Shown here in pieces: positions 9,080 through 16,943 of a stretch of DNA of 64,000 nt (position 1 is the stretch's first letter; every line of letters starts with the position of its first letter). A program made the translations under genes and the position numbers. The notes beneath the pieces were generated by a model. That model ran no database searches and had not been told where the DNA came from. It worked only from the letters and a program-made list of their open reading frames with translations. The stretch spans positions 124,001 through 188,000 of the forward strand of contig CANMIH010000001.1 in the NCBI GenBank assembly GCA_947497905.1. The letters run 5' to 3'. Source of the DNA: an uncultured Pelagimonas sp. GTDB lineage: Bacteria; Pseudomonadota; Alphaproteobacteria; Rhodobacterales; Rhodobacteraceae.

Positions 9080-10255
9080 ATGGTGGATCTTGAATTCGGT
9101 TTTATCGGCTATTTCGATCGCGAATCCTGTGATCTGGATGAATTCAAGGTGGTGACCTCACGACAGTTAGAACCCTTTCAGGTGCCGCTCGCGGCATCTG
9201 TTGAAAAGAACGTGCCGATCTACGATATGGCCGCGCTGCAGGGCATGTTGGACGATGCCGAGCAACGCAAAGAGCTCATGACTGAATGGGCCTGGGTTCT
9301 GGGGCGTTCAGCCGGTGTTGTGGTCCTGAAAGGGGCCTACGCCGATACAGCGCCGGTGGATGCGGCAACAGCGGTGTTTCAGCAGATCATTGCAGATGAA
9401 CGCACGGCAACCGGTGGCGGAGCAGATCACTTTGCCGCCGCAGGGGCCAATGATCGGATCTGGAACTCGCTGCAAAAGCTCTGCGAGCGGGATGCCTCGG
9501 TCTTTGCACAGTACTTTGGCAATACCGCGATTGCGGCGATTTCTGAGGCCTGGCTGGGTCCGAACTACCAGATGACCGCGCAGGTCAATCAGGTGCGTCC
9601 GGGCGGTGCGGCGCAACAGGCACATCGGGACTATCATCTGGGCTTCCAGACCGCTGCGGTGGCGGAAACCTATCCGGCGCATATGCATGATCTGTCGGCG
9701 GCACTGACCCTGCAGGGCGCGGTGGCGCACTCGGACATGCCGGTTGAAAGCGGTCCCACCAAGCTGTTGCCGTTTTCGCAGCTCTATCGTCCGGGCTATG
9801 TGGCTTGGCGGTTTGAGGATTTCCGCGATTACTTTGAGGAAAACTGCATCCAGCTGCCGTTGGAGAAGGGCGACGCGGTGTTCTTTAACCCAGCGCTGTT
9901 CCATTCGGCGGGAGCAAACACCTCAGCAGATATTGAGCGGATGGCCAACCTGTTGCAGGTCTCATCGGCCTTTGGTCGTGCGATGGAAAGTGTCGACCGG
10001 CTTGGCATGTCCAAACGTCTGTATCCGGCGCTTCAGGCTCTGGGCGATGCGTTGAGCCCTTCCGAGCGGGCTGCGGCGATTGCCGCCTGTGGCGAGGGAT
10101 ATTCTTTCCCGACCAATCTTGATGTCGATCCTCCGGTTGGAGGACTGGCTCCTGAAACACAGGCGGCGCTTTTGGCGCGCAGCTATGCGGCAGGCGATAG
10201 CCATGCTGATGTGACTGCGGCACTTGAGGCGCAAGACGCGCGACGCAAACCATAA
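9080..10255 (+). CDS. PhyH-family Fe(II)/2-oxoglutarate dioxygenase in iol operon
   Basis: A 391-residue double-stranded beta-helix oxygenase of the phytanoyl-CoA dioxygenase family. The expected iron ligands are visible: HxD in QQAHRDYHLG and the distal His in NPALFHSAGAN, followed by Arg in IERMANLL, which may bind 2-oxoglutarate. It lies between iolE and iolB with AAAGGA before ATG 9080, so it is expressed with the inositol genes. It is not a known step of the standard pathway. Acting on a methylated, phosphorylated or otherwise substituted inositol is only a guess. Confidence 0.85.
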   Translation: MVDLEFGFIGYFDRESCDLDEFKVVTSRQLEPFQVPLAASVEKNVPIYDMAALQGMLDDAEQRKELMTEWAWVLGRSAGVVVLKGAYADTAPVDAATAVFQQIIADERTATGGGADHFAAAGANDRIWNSLQKLCERDASVFAQYFGNTAIAAISEAWLGPNYQMTAQVNQVRPGGAAQQAHRDYHLGFQTAAVAETYPAHMHDLSAALTLQGAVAHSDMPVESGPTKLLPFSQLYRPGYVAWRFEDFRDYFEENCIQLPLEKGDAVFFNPALFHSAGANTSADIERMANLLQVSSAFGRAMESVDRLGMSKRLYPALQALGDALSPSERAAAIAACGEGYSFPTNLDVDPPVGGLAPETQAALLARSYAAGDSHADVTAALEAQDARRKP

Positions 10256-10260
10256 AACAT

Positions 10261-10282
10261 CGGCGGCCGGAGACGGCCGCCG
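10261..10282 (+). other. GNRA-loop hairpin between phyH and iolB
   Basis: CGGCGGCCG, a GAGA tetraloop and CGGCCGCCG form a perfect 9-bp stem capped by a GNRA loop, just ahead of the AAGGAGGAG ribosome site of iolB. There is no T tract, so it probably acts as an RNA-stability or processing element rather than a terminator. Confidence 0.6.
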
Positions 10283-10303
10283 TTCATTCCAAGGAGGAGC
10301 GAC

Positions 10304-11131
10304 ATGACGGATTTGTTGCGGAAGCCGAACGGCACCCATGGCAAGGTGCATGACATCACGGTCGAGACTGCGACAGGTCCGCAGACCGAAAACTGGGGCT
10401 ATGTTGGCTTTGGTCTCTACCGTCTGAAGGCGGGCGAAGCCGTGTCTGAGGTGACGGGAGATCGGGAAGTCATTTTGGTGATTGTCGAAGGCAAAGCCAA
10501 GATGAGTGCCTCGGGCCAAGAGTTTGGCGAAATGGGGGATCGGATGAATGTCTTTGAAAAGACCCCTCCGCATTGTCTCTATGTGCCCAATGACAGTGAC
10601 TGGAGCGCCGAAGCGACAACCGAGCTGACATTGGCGGTCTGCACGGCTCCGGGTAAGGGTGGTCATAAGGCGCAAAAGCTCGGACCGGACGGCATCGAAT
10701 TGACCCCGCGCGGGCAGGGTTCGAACACGCGCTACATCAACAATATCGCGATGGAAGGCCGGGATGTGGCCGACAGTCTGTTGGTGACCGAAGTCTTCAC
10801 GCCGCAGGGCAACTGGTCGTCTTATCCGCCGCACCGTCACGACGAAGACGACTACCCCAATATGACCTATCTGGAAGAGACCTATTACCACCGTCTCAAT
10901 CCCGAGCAGGGCTATGGGCATCAGCGGGTCTGGACCGAAGATGGATCACTGGATGAAACCATGAGCCCGTCAAACCATGATGTGGTCTTGGTGCCCAAGG
11001 GCCATCATCCCTGTGGCGCGCCTTATGGCTATGAAATGTACTACCTCAATGTGATGGCCGGGCCGCTGCGCAAATGGCGGTTCAACAACCATCCTGACCA
11101 CGACTGGATCTTCCAGCGCGACAATCAATAA
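10304..11131 (+). CDS. iolB: IolB: 5-deoxy-glucuronate isomerase
   Basis: Bicupin isomerase converting 5-deoxy-D-glucuronate to 5-dehydro-2-deoxygluconate, the IolC substrate. It has 275 residues. The C-terminal cupin carries metal-ligand segments YPPHRHDEDD and GHHPCGAPYG. AAGGAGG lies 8 bases before ATG 10304. It is the last gene of the iol operon and is followed by a strong terminator. The inositol dehydrogenase (iolG), the inosose isomerase (iolI), methylmalonate-semialdehyde dehydrogenase (iolA) and an inositol transporter are not in this window. Confidence 0.94.
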   Translation: MTDLLRKPNGTHGKVHDITVETATGPQTENWGYVGFGLYRLKAGEAVSEVTGDREVILVIVEGKAKMSASGQEFGEMGDRMNVFEKTPPHCLYVPNDSDWSAEATTELTLAVCTAPGKGGHKAQKLGPDGIELTPRGQGSNTRYINNIAMEGRDVADSLLVTEVFTPQGNWSSYPPHRHDEDDYPNMTYLEETYYHRLNPEQGYGHQRVWTEDGSLDETMSPSNHDVVLVPKGHHPCGAPYGYEMYYLNVMAGPLRKWRFNNHPDHDWIFQRDNQ

Positions 11132-11136
11132 ACGTC

Positions 11137-11165
11137 AAAGCCCCTCCTGCGTGAGGGGCTTTTTC
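11137..11165 (+). terminator. Rho-independent terminator of the iol operon
   Basis: AAGCCCCTC and GAGGGGCTT form a 9-bp stem around a CTGCGT loop, followed by TTTT. It begins 6 bases after the iolB stop. Confidence 0.93.
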
Positions 11166-11234
11166 ATGGTTGAGATATGCATGTGAACAGGGGGTGTCCC
11201 CTTTAGCATAGGGGCCTACGCCTTGGGATGCTCA

Positions 11235-11250
11235 ATCGCGAAAACGCGAT
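11235..11250. other. inverted repeat upstream of the AlgD-like gene
   Basis: ATCGCG-AAAA-CGCGAT is a perfect 6-bp stem about 80 bp upstream of the AlgD-like gene, in a 198-bp gap without any ORF. It could be an operator or leader hairpin; nothing else identifies it. Confidence 0.4.
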
Positions 11251-11329
11251 GTCCTCCTGACCCAATACCGATTCATCACTTTGTGATCAGTGCCTTACCC
11301 TGGAGGGGTAGTAACAGAGGTGTGTGATC

Positions 11330-12709
11330 ATGGAGTTGAAATCCCCACGTTCGCTGCGCGTGAAGGCAGCCAAATGCGATGCGAAACCCACTATCAGTGC
11401 CATAGGTCTGGGTCAGGCCGGTGTCGAAGTGGCCGCCGGGTTGGCGCAAAGGGGCCACCGCGTGGTCGGCGTCGATTTTAATCAAAACCGCCTGTCTCGA
11501 TTTGCACGTGGAAAAAGTGCTGCCCGCTCAGAAAATCCAAGCGATATTCTGAGGCGCGCGGGTGCCAAAGGGTTGATTTCCACCACCGAGGATCTGGCGG
11601 CGGCTGTGCGCGGAACCGATGTGAGTTTTGTCTCGATCGCAGTGCCTGTCCGATCCGATGGAAGTCCTGACACCTGTCGTCTTGAACAGGCGGCCCGTGC
11701 CATGGCGGTTGGGCTTTGCCAAAAGGAGGCCTTCCATGTCTTTGCTCTCCATAGCCCAGTTCCGCCGGGGACAACGTTGGGGGTGGTGGTGCCAATTCTG
11801 GAAGCGATCTCTCGCAAGACGGCAGGGCGCGATTTCGGCATCAGTGTAAGCTCTAGTTTTTCAGGTCATGGCGTGGGCTGCGAAGGGCATGGACCCCAGA
11901 CACCTCCGGTGATTGGCGCCAGTGATCTACGTACTTCACGGATCATCCGAAGGCTTCTTGCTCCGGGTGACGAAGATATCTGTGTCACCACCATTGAAAC
12001 CGCTGAGATGGTGGCGCATGCCGCCACGGCTCGAGATGTTCTTACGAAGTGTTTTGATGATGAAATCAATCGGTTGTGCCGCGCTTTGGGGGTGAACGGC
12101 CCACATGTGATGGAGATGGTTTCACCAGGTGACAGCCAGACCACATCGCGCAATAGCGCCTTTGCAGTGGGGGGGCGACGGTGCGCGGAAAGCCTCCAAA
12201 CCTTGTCTCAGGCCGCTTCGAGGCTCGGCCTGTGCCTCCCACTTCTCGAAAATCTGGAGCTGTCTCATGCCGAACACATTACGCAAGCGCTCCGGATGGT
12301 TCGCGCCGCGGAGGTCAAACGGGTCGGTGTGCTCGGGTTGGCCCACCTCTGGGGCACCGGTGATTTCCACCAAAGCCCTGTTTTCGACATCATGGCTCAG
12401 CTCCACGCGGATGGTGTCGAGCTATATGGCCACGACATGGCACTCACCTCGGATCGAAAACGACGGGAGCTCTGTGCAGAGGTCGGCACGGGATCTGCCA
12501 AAATGCAGAAACTGGCTCAGGATCTCCCAGACATCTTCTGCCAAGAGATCGAACGGGTGGTGAGCCACGCCGATCTGGTGCTTGTCTGTCATCCGCTGCC
12601 TGCTTACCGCGTGGCGCTGGAATGGAGTGGGACGCCGGCCATCGATCTGGCCGGGTTGTACCGATCGGCCCCTCAGGGAGTTGATGTACAGGGGTTGGGG
12701 TGGTCTTGA
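11330..12709 (+). CDS. degenerate GDP-mannose/UDP-glucose dehydrogenase-like protein
   Basis: An intact 460-codon frame that aligns by eye along its length with AlgD-type nucleotide-sugar dehydrogenases: an N-terminal Rossmann motif AIGLGQAGVEVAAGLAQ, a central AEMV helix, and a C-terminal domain (KRVGVLGLA...GTGDFHQSP). The catalytic signatures are lost. NPEFLRE is replaced by SSSFSGHG, the Lys of MIKYT is Ala in MVAHA, and the nucleophile motif FGGSCLPKD reads VGGRRCAES. I expect no oxidation activity, so it may be a pseudo-enzyme. ATG 11330 is preferred over GTG 11324 because GAGG then sits 9 bases upstream. It is convergent with the response regulator gene. Confidence 0.8.
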   Translation: MELKSPRSLRVKAAKCDAKPTISAIGLGQAGVEVAAGLAQRGHRVVGVDFNQNRLSRFARGKSAARSENPSDILRRAGAKGLISTTEDLAAAVRGTDVSFVSIAVPVRSDGSPDTCRLEQAARAMAVGLCQKEAFHVFALHSPVPPGTTLGVVVPILEAISRKTAGRDFGISVSSSFSGHGVGCEGHGPQTPPVIGASDLRTSRIIRRLLAPGDEDICVTTIETAEMVAHAATARDVLTKCFDDEINRLCRALGVNGPHVMEMVSPGDSQTTSRNSAFAVGGRRCAESLQTLSQAASRLGLCLPLLENLELSHAEHITQALRMVRAAEVKRVGVLGLAHLWGTGDFHQSPVFDIMAQLHADGVELYGHDMALTSDRKRRELCAEVGTGSAKMQKLAQDLPDIFCQEIERVVSHADLVLVCHPLPAYRVALEWSGTPAIDLAGLYRSAPQGVDVQGLGWS

Positions 12710-12770
12710 TGGGGCCCGGTGCGGTCGCGCGGGCCGGGGAGCCCGCGACATCACCTTGCATAGCAAAAGA

Positions 12771-12793
12771 AAAGGCGCCGATGCGGCGCCTTT
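12771..12793. terminator. bidirectional terminator
   Basis: AAAGGCGCC, a GATGC loop and GGCGCCTTT form a perfect 9-bp stem between two convergent genes. A-rich sequence on the left gives a T tract for the minus-strand transcript, and TTTG follows on the plus strand. Confidence 0.85.
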
Positions 12794-12819
12794 GTTTCCA
12801 TGAAGTGGGAAATCGGATC

Positions 12820-13530
12820 TCAGAAAAGACCTGCGTCCCGTGCGATCATCGCCGCCTGAGTGCGGTTTTTGGCACCGATTTTACGGCAGAGGGTGCGCAC
12901 ATGAAGCTTGATGGTGACCTCTTGCAGATCAAGTTCGCGCGCGATTTCTTTGTTCGACAATCCACGACACAGCGCCTCAAGAACTTCGGATTCACGGCCG
13001 CTGAGTTGCCGGGCCAAAGGGTTTTGTGAAGCATTCTGCGCATCGCCCATCATGGTTGCCGGGATATAGGTCTCGCCCGAGGCCATAAACCGAATGGCAT
13101 TCAGCAAAGACTTCGCCCCCAGCGTTTTGGGCACAAATCCAAGGCCCCCCGCCTCGACGGATTCCTGCGCAATCCGGTCGGGTGCGGTGCCACTTAGGAT
13201 GGCAAAGGACTGATCTGGAAACTTCTCACGGGCGTTGCGCAGGCCGTCCAGCCCCTGCATGCCCGGCATGTTGAAATCCAGCAGCACAAGGTCAAATCCG
13301 CCTGATTCTGCAATGCAGGCCATCGCACTTTGGTAGTCGGCGACGGTGGTGACCAGTGTGTCACCTCCAGATGTAAGAAAGGCAGCAATGGTATCGCGCA
13401 CCATTTCATGATCGTCGGCAAGTAAGACCGAGATCTGATTGCTGGGTCGGGTGGCATTATCCATGGTGGCCGCTCCAAAGGTTACAATGTTTGCCTGGGC
13501 CACGCGGTTCTTCGAAGACATAAACGACAT
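12820..13530 (-). CDS. LuxR/NarL-family response regulator
   Basis: Cytoplasmic two-component regulator. A receiver domain starts at VLLADDHEMVRD with the phospho-acceptor Asp in VLLDFNMPG. A C-terminal LuxR helix-turn-helix follows (LSGRESEVLEALCRGLSNKEIA). ATG 13530 has GGGAG about 7 bases upstream; ATG 13464, also behind GGAG, would remove 22 residues of unstructured N-terminus and is nearly as likely. It is divergent from a hybrid histidine kinase and is its probable partner. The target genes are unknown. Confidence 0.88.
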   Translation of the reverse strand: MSFMSSKNRVAQANIVTFGAATMDNATRPSNQISVLLADDHEMVRDTIAAFLTSGGDTLVTTVADYQSAMACIAESGGFDLVLLDFNMPGMQGLDGLRNAREKFPDQSFAILSGTAPDRIAQESVEAGGLGFVPKTLGAKSLLNAIRFMASGETYIPATMMGDAQNASQNPLARQLSGRESEVLEALCRGLSNKEIARELDLQEVTIKLHVRTLCRKIGAKNRTQAAMIARDAGLF

Positions 13531-13751
13531 CAATTTCTCCCTACACACTAACTCTGTCGATCAGTCTACCGCGCAACGAACGGGGTGGAATTGTTAAAAT
13601 AGTTGCGAATTCGTTGAATTCGGTCAGGGTCCCTATACCAAAGGGTTATAGGGTCACCTTAATCGCAATTTCCCAGTTAGGGGTTAATTTCATATGGTTT
13701 CAATGCGGGGGCGTGTCAAATTTGATTGAGCGTAAAAGAAGGAGTCATCAG

Positions 13752-16256
13752 GTGAACACCCGGATAGACACTTTGACCCGGTCTCCGCGCGAGGGCTTTC
13801 GCTTTGTTGTTCTGGGCTTTCTGCTTATCCTTTTTCTGAGCCAGACACTCCTTCTGGGGCGTTCCGTAGTGACGCAGCTTCGCAGCCTGTCGAGCGCTTC
13901 AACAGATAACTTGCAGTGGAACATTGCGCAGATGGAGGTTGAGCTTCTGCGCATGCGGGTCGCGCTTGAAACGGTCGAACGTGTGGGCGAGGGCGCCTTG
14001 CCAGATCTACGTCGGCGGTTTGATGTCTTTTACAGCCGCTTTGACACCGTCAGCGAAAGCAAAGCTCAGGAATTTTTGGCCTCGTCCGCAGAGGGGCGAC
14101 GTCGGCTCAGAGCCTATCGAAACTTCTTGGACGAAAGTGTGGTGCTGATTGATGGGACGGATGACAAGCTTATTGAGGCGGTCCCGTACCTGCGCCGCGC
14201 CGTCAGTTCACTTGAATCGCAGATGCGGGCGCTGTCGCTGGAAGGTGTGTCTGCCTCGGCGCTGGCCGAAGACATCACACGCCGTCAGGTGTTTCAAACG
14301 CTCTTTCGGCTTGCCCTTTCCACAGTTGCACTCATCGCGGCACTGGTTGTATCGGCCGCTTTGTTGTGGATGCTGTATCAGCGGGCACGCAGGCTCGCCG
14401 TGCAGCACAATGCCGACCGCGCGCGACTTGAGGCGATGGTGTCCTCCTCGCTCGACGCTATTGTTGTGATCGACAAGGATGGGTTCATTGTCGAGTTCAA
14501 CGGCGCCGCGGAACAGGTTTTCGGCTATACCGAAGATGAGGCTGTGGGATGCCTCATGGCGGATCTGCTTGTGCCCGCCCACCTGCGGCAGGCGCATTTT
14601 CAAGGTATGGAGCGGTTCATTCGCACAGGCCACAAGCGCGTTCTGGGCAAAGGTCGTGTGCGTCTAGAGGCGCTGCATAAATCGGGAGAGGTTTTCCCGG
14701 TTGAGCTGTCGCTGTCTGTGGCGCAGAGCGGTGATCAGACGGTGTTTGTGTCCTTTCTGAAGGATATTTCGCAACAGGTCGAAGCGGAAGAGACATTGAC
14801 GCGCGCCCGGGACGAGGCCGAAGTCGCAGCCAAGGCAAAAACCAATCTTCTGACCGTGATGAGCCACGAGATGCGCACACCCCTGAATGGTATTCTGGGG
14901 TCTCTGGATCTGATCGAGCGCGACAATCTAAGCGACAGGCAACTTCAGTTTCTCGAAGCGATCCGGGTATCCGGGGATCTTTTGTTGTCCCATGTGAATG
15001 ATGTACTGGATCTGTCTCGGCTTGAGGGGGGCAGTCAGAGTGTGCGCAAAGAGCCGTTCTCGCTTGCTGCCGTGGCCGAAGAGGTTGTCTTTAGCGCCAA
15101 ACCCCTGGCAGAGCGTCAGGGCAACAAAATCACCCTGGATCTTCTGAGCCCAGATCTGGGGCGGGTGCTTGGCGATGAAACCCAGTTGCGCCAGTGTCTG
15201 GTAAATTTGTTGGGCAATGCCAATAAGTTCACCGAAAATGGCTGTATTTCGCTTGAGGTCGAGCGCCTGAATGACGGGATGGTTGAGTGCCGGGTGCATG
15301 ACAGCGGGATCGGTATTCCAGAAGCGGACCTGCCGCGTATCTTTGAGGATTTTGTCACCATCGACACGGCCTATGACCGCAAAAATGCAGGCACTGGTCT
15401 TGGGCTTCCGATCACCAAACGGCTGGTGGAGGGCATGGGGGGCGAGATTACGGTCGACAGCATTGAGGGCGAAGGGAGCCTGTTTGCGATCCGTCTCCCG
15501 CTTGAGCCTGTGGCGGATGCGCCCAAAGCCGCGATGCCAACGGATCTTGTGCCGTTGTCGTCAGGCCGTGTGATCCTTGTGGTGGATGACAATGAGATCA
15601 ACCGCATGATTGCGGCTGAAACCCTGCGTTCGCGCGGGATTGAGGCGGTCGAAGCGGATGGCGCGCGGATGGCGCTTGATTTGGCGCGGAGCCAAAAGTT
15701 TGATCTGATCTTGATGGATATCAGCATGCCAGAGATCGACGGTATTCAGGCGCTGCATATGTTGAGGGGGCAGGGCGGTGCATCAGCCGGTGTTCCTGTT
15801 CTGGCGCTGACGGCGCATGCCTCACCTGAAGATAGCATTCGAATTCTCAATGCGGGCTTCGACGACATGTTGACCAAGCCCCTGTTGCAGCCCGAAGTCG
15901 ATCGCATTCTGGGGGTCTATTGCGGCTCTGAAACTCCGGATCAAGGCGGTGATCTGGATGTACGGGCTCTCTTGGGGGATGATGTCTATGAACAGAATCT
16001 TGGGAAATTCCTGCAGGATTTGCGCGTTGTGCTGCCTCAGATCTACGCGGCGCAGCATCTTTCAGAGGAGCTGAAACCCCTGGTTCATGATATGGCAGGC
16101 TGTGCTTCGGTTCTGGGGGCAGGTGAGTTGCAGAAGCATTTTCAAGCCATCGAAGCGCTGAAAGATCACGAATGGCAGGAATGCGTGCACGAGCATCTTG
16201 CAGCGGTGGATCGGTTGGTTGGCGATCTGGAACAAGGGCTTCGGGGCGCAGCCTAA
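13752..16256 (+). CDS. hybrid sensor histidine kinase (PAS-HisKA-HATPase-REC-HPt)
   Basis: Inner-membrane sensor of 834 residues. It has a transmembrane helix (about 17-36), a periplasmic stretch, and a second helix (about 180-206). A PAS domain follows (SSLDAIVVIDKDGFIVEFN). The dimerisation domain carries phospho-His 372 in MSHEMRTPLNG, then come the ATPase N box (LVNLLGNANKF) and G boxes, a receiver with Asp 656 (LILMDISMPE), and an HPt with His 779 (VHDMAG). This is a complete His-Asp-His relay that should feed the divergent LuxR-type regulator. GTG 13752 is chosen because AAGGAG lies 7 bases upstream; the open frame extends 46 codons further without a ribosome site. Confidence 0.9.
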   Translation: MNTRIDTLTRSPREGFRFVVLGFLLILFLSQTLLLGRSVVTQLRSLSSASTDNLQWNIAQMEVELLRMRVALETVERVGEGALPDLRRRFDVFYSRFDTVSESKAQEFLASSAEGRRRLRAYRNFLDESVVLIDGTDDKLIEAVPYLRRAVSSLESQMRALSLEGVSASALAEDITRRQVFQTLFRLALSTVALIAALVVSAALLWMLYQRARRLAVQHNADRARLEAMVSSSLDAIVVIDKDGFIVEFNGAAEQVFGYTEDEAVGCLMADLLVPAHLRQAHFQGMERFIRTGHKRVLGKGRVRLEALHKSGEVFPVELSLSVAQSGDQTVFVSFLKDISQQVEAEETLTRARDEAEVAAKAKTNLLTVMSHEMRTPLNGILGSLDLIERDNLSDRQLQFLEAIRVSGDLLLSHVNDVLDLSRLEGGSQSVRKEPFSLAAVAEEVVFSAKPLAERQGNKITLDLLSPDLGRVLGDETQLRQCLVNLLGNANKFTENGCISLEVERLNDGMVECRVHDSGIGIPEADLPRIFEDFVTIDTAYDRKNAGTGLGLPITKRLVEGMGGEITVDSIEGEGSLFAIRLPLEPVADAPKAAMPTDLVPLSSGRVILVVDDNEINRMIAAETLRSRGIEAVEADGARMALDLARSQKFDLILMDISMPEIDGIQALHMLRGQGGASAGVPVLALTAHASPEDSIRILNAGFDDMLTKPLLQPEVDRILGVYCGSETPDQGGDLDVRALLGDDVYEQNLGKFLQDLRVVLPQIYAAQHLSEELKPLVHDMAGCASVLGAGELQKHFQAIEALKDHEWQECVHEHLAAVDRLVGDLEQGLRGAA

Positions 16257-16262
16257 GATCGG

Positions 16263-16868
16263 TCAGGGTGTGTGACGGGCCATGAACCGGTCAAATTCCC
16301 GATTTGTCGGGGTCGTGCCCGTGAACACCTTGATATAGTCGGGCATCAGAGAAAACCGTGTGTCCATGCTTTCTTCAATCTGCATCGAAAGATAGCCGAT
16401 CTGGGTGTACAGCATTGTCATGGCTCTGACTTTTGCCTCTGCCTCGGGATAGTCGAACCGGGTGAAGATCTGAGTCATAGCGGTAAGACGGCGGCTGTCG
16501 GCCTGATCTAGGCGGGCCTGTAGCGCCGGATCATTGCGGGCCCAATTGCGGATGGCGAGATCTAGAGGGCCGTCAAACAGAGCGTTGTCCAGCCAACAAT
16601 CAAACAGGTTGAACATCGCCTCAGCAATGGATTCCGCGTAGGCTTCGGTTCGGGCTATCAAGTTGCCGGTGTTTTTGTCTTCCCAGCGCCGGATCATGGC
16701 GTCCAAAAGCGCATCCCGGTCTTTGAAATGCCAATAGAATCCAGTGCGTGCCAGACCGACGCGTTTGGCAAGTGGCAGGATCTTGACCGCGTCCACGCCA
16801 CTTTCGGTCAGCATCTGATACGCCGCCTCAAGCCAGCGGGCTTCGGTATTTGTCTCGTCCTGGGTCAT
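16263..16868 (-). CDS. TetR-family regulator
   Basis: Repressor of about 201 residues with a TetR N-terminal helix-turn-helix (LPLAKRVGLARTGFYWHFKDRDALLDAM). Its C-terminal ligand domain is not assignable. ATG 16868 is preferred over an upstream in-frame start because AAGGAAG is correctly spaced there. It is divergent from the flavoprotein at 16944 across a 75-bp gap holding twin palindromes, so it probably controls both directions. The ligand is unknown; a methylated amine or betaine intermediate would fit the neighbour. Confidence 0.85.
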   Translation of the reverse strand: MTQDETNTEARWLEAAYQMLTESGVDAVKILPLAKRVGLARTGFYWHFKDRDALLDAMIRRWEDKNTGNLIARTEAYAESIAEAMFNLFDCWLDNALFDGPLDLAIRNWARNDPALQARLDQADSRRLTAMTQIFTRFDYPEAEAKVRAMTMLYTQIGYLSMQIEESMDTRFSLMPDYIKVFTGTTPTNREFDRFMARHTP

Positions 16869-16881
16869 GGTCACTTCCTTC

Positions 16882-16918
16882 TTGACACAAATGTCGAGTC
16901 TGGAGACAGATATGTCAA
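16882..16918. promoter_or_regulatory. twin-palindrome operator between TetR and flavoprotein genes
   Basis: GACACAAATGTC (16884-16895) and GACAGATATGTC (16905-16916) are two GACA-N4-TGTC palindromes with centres 21 bp apart, two helical turns. The whole block is also symmetric around base 16900, with outer TTGACA (16882-16887) and TGTCAA (16913-16918). It is probably the TetR operator. Confidence 0.65.
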
Positions 16919-16943
16919 GCAACCCAGTTTATGCGAGGCACCT

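Noticed and set aside
12160-12200. Possible frameshift in the G run of the AlgD-like gene as the cause of the lost Cys motif
   Set aside because: Reading the other frames across the run does not restore SCLPKD, and homology to AlgD continues on both sides in the annotated frame, so the substitutions look genuine.
16728-16943. 72-codon N-terminal extension of the DgcA-like flavoprotein
   Set aside because: It would be antisense to the TetR gene and contain the operator; the domain starts at ATG 16944 with its own GAGG site.
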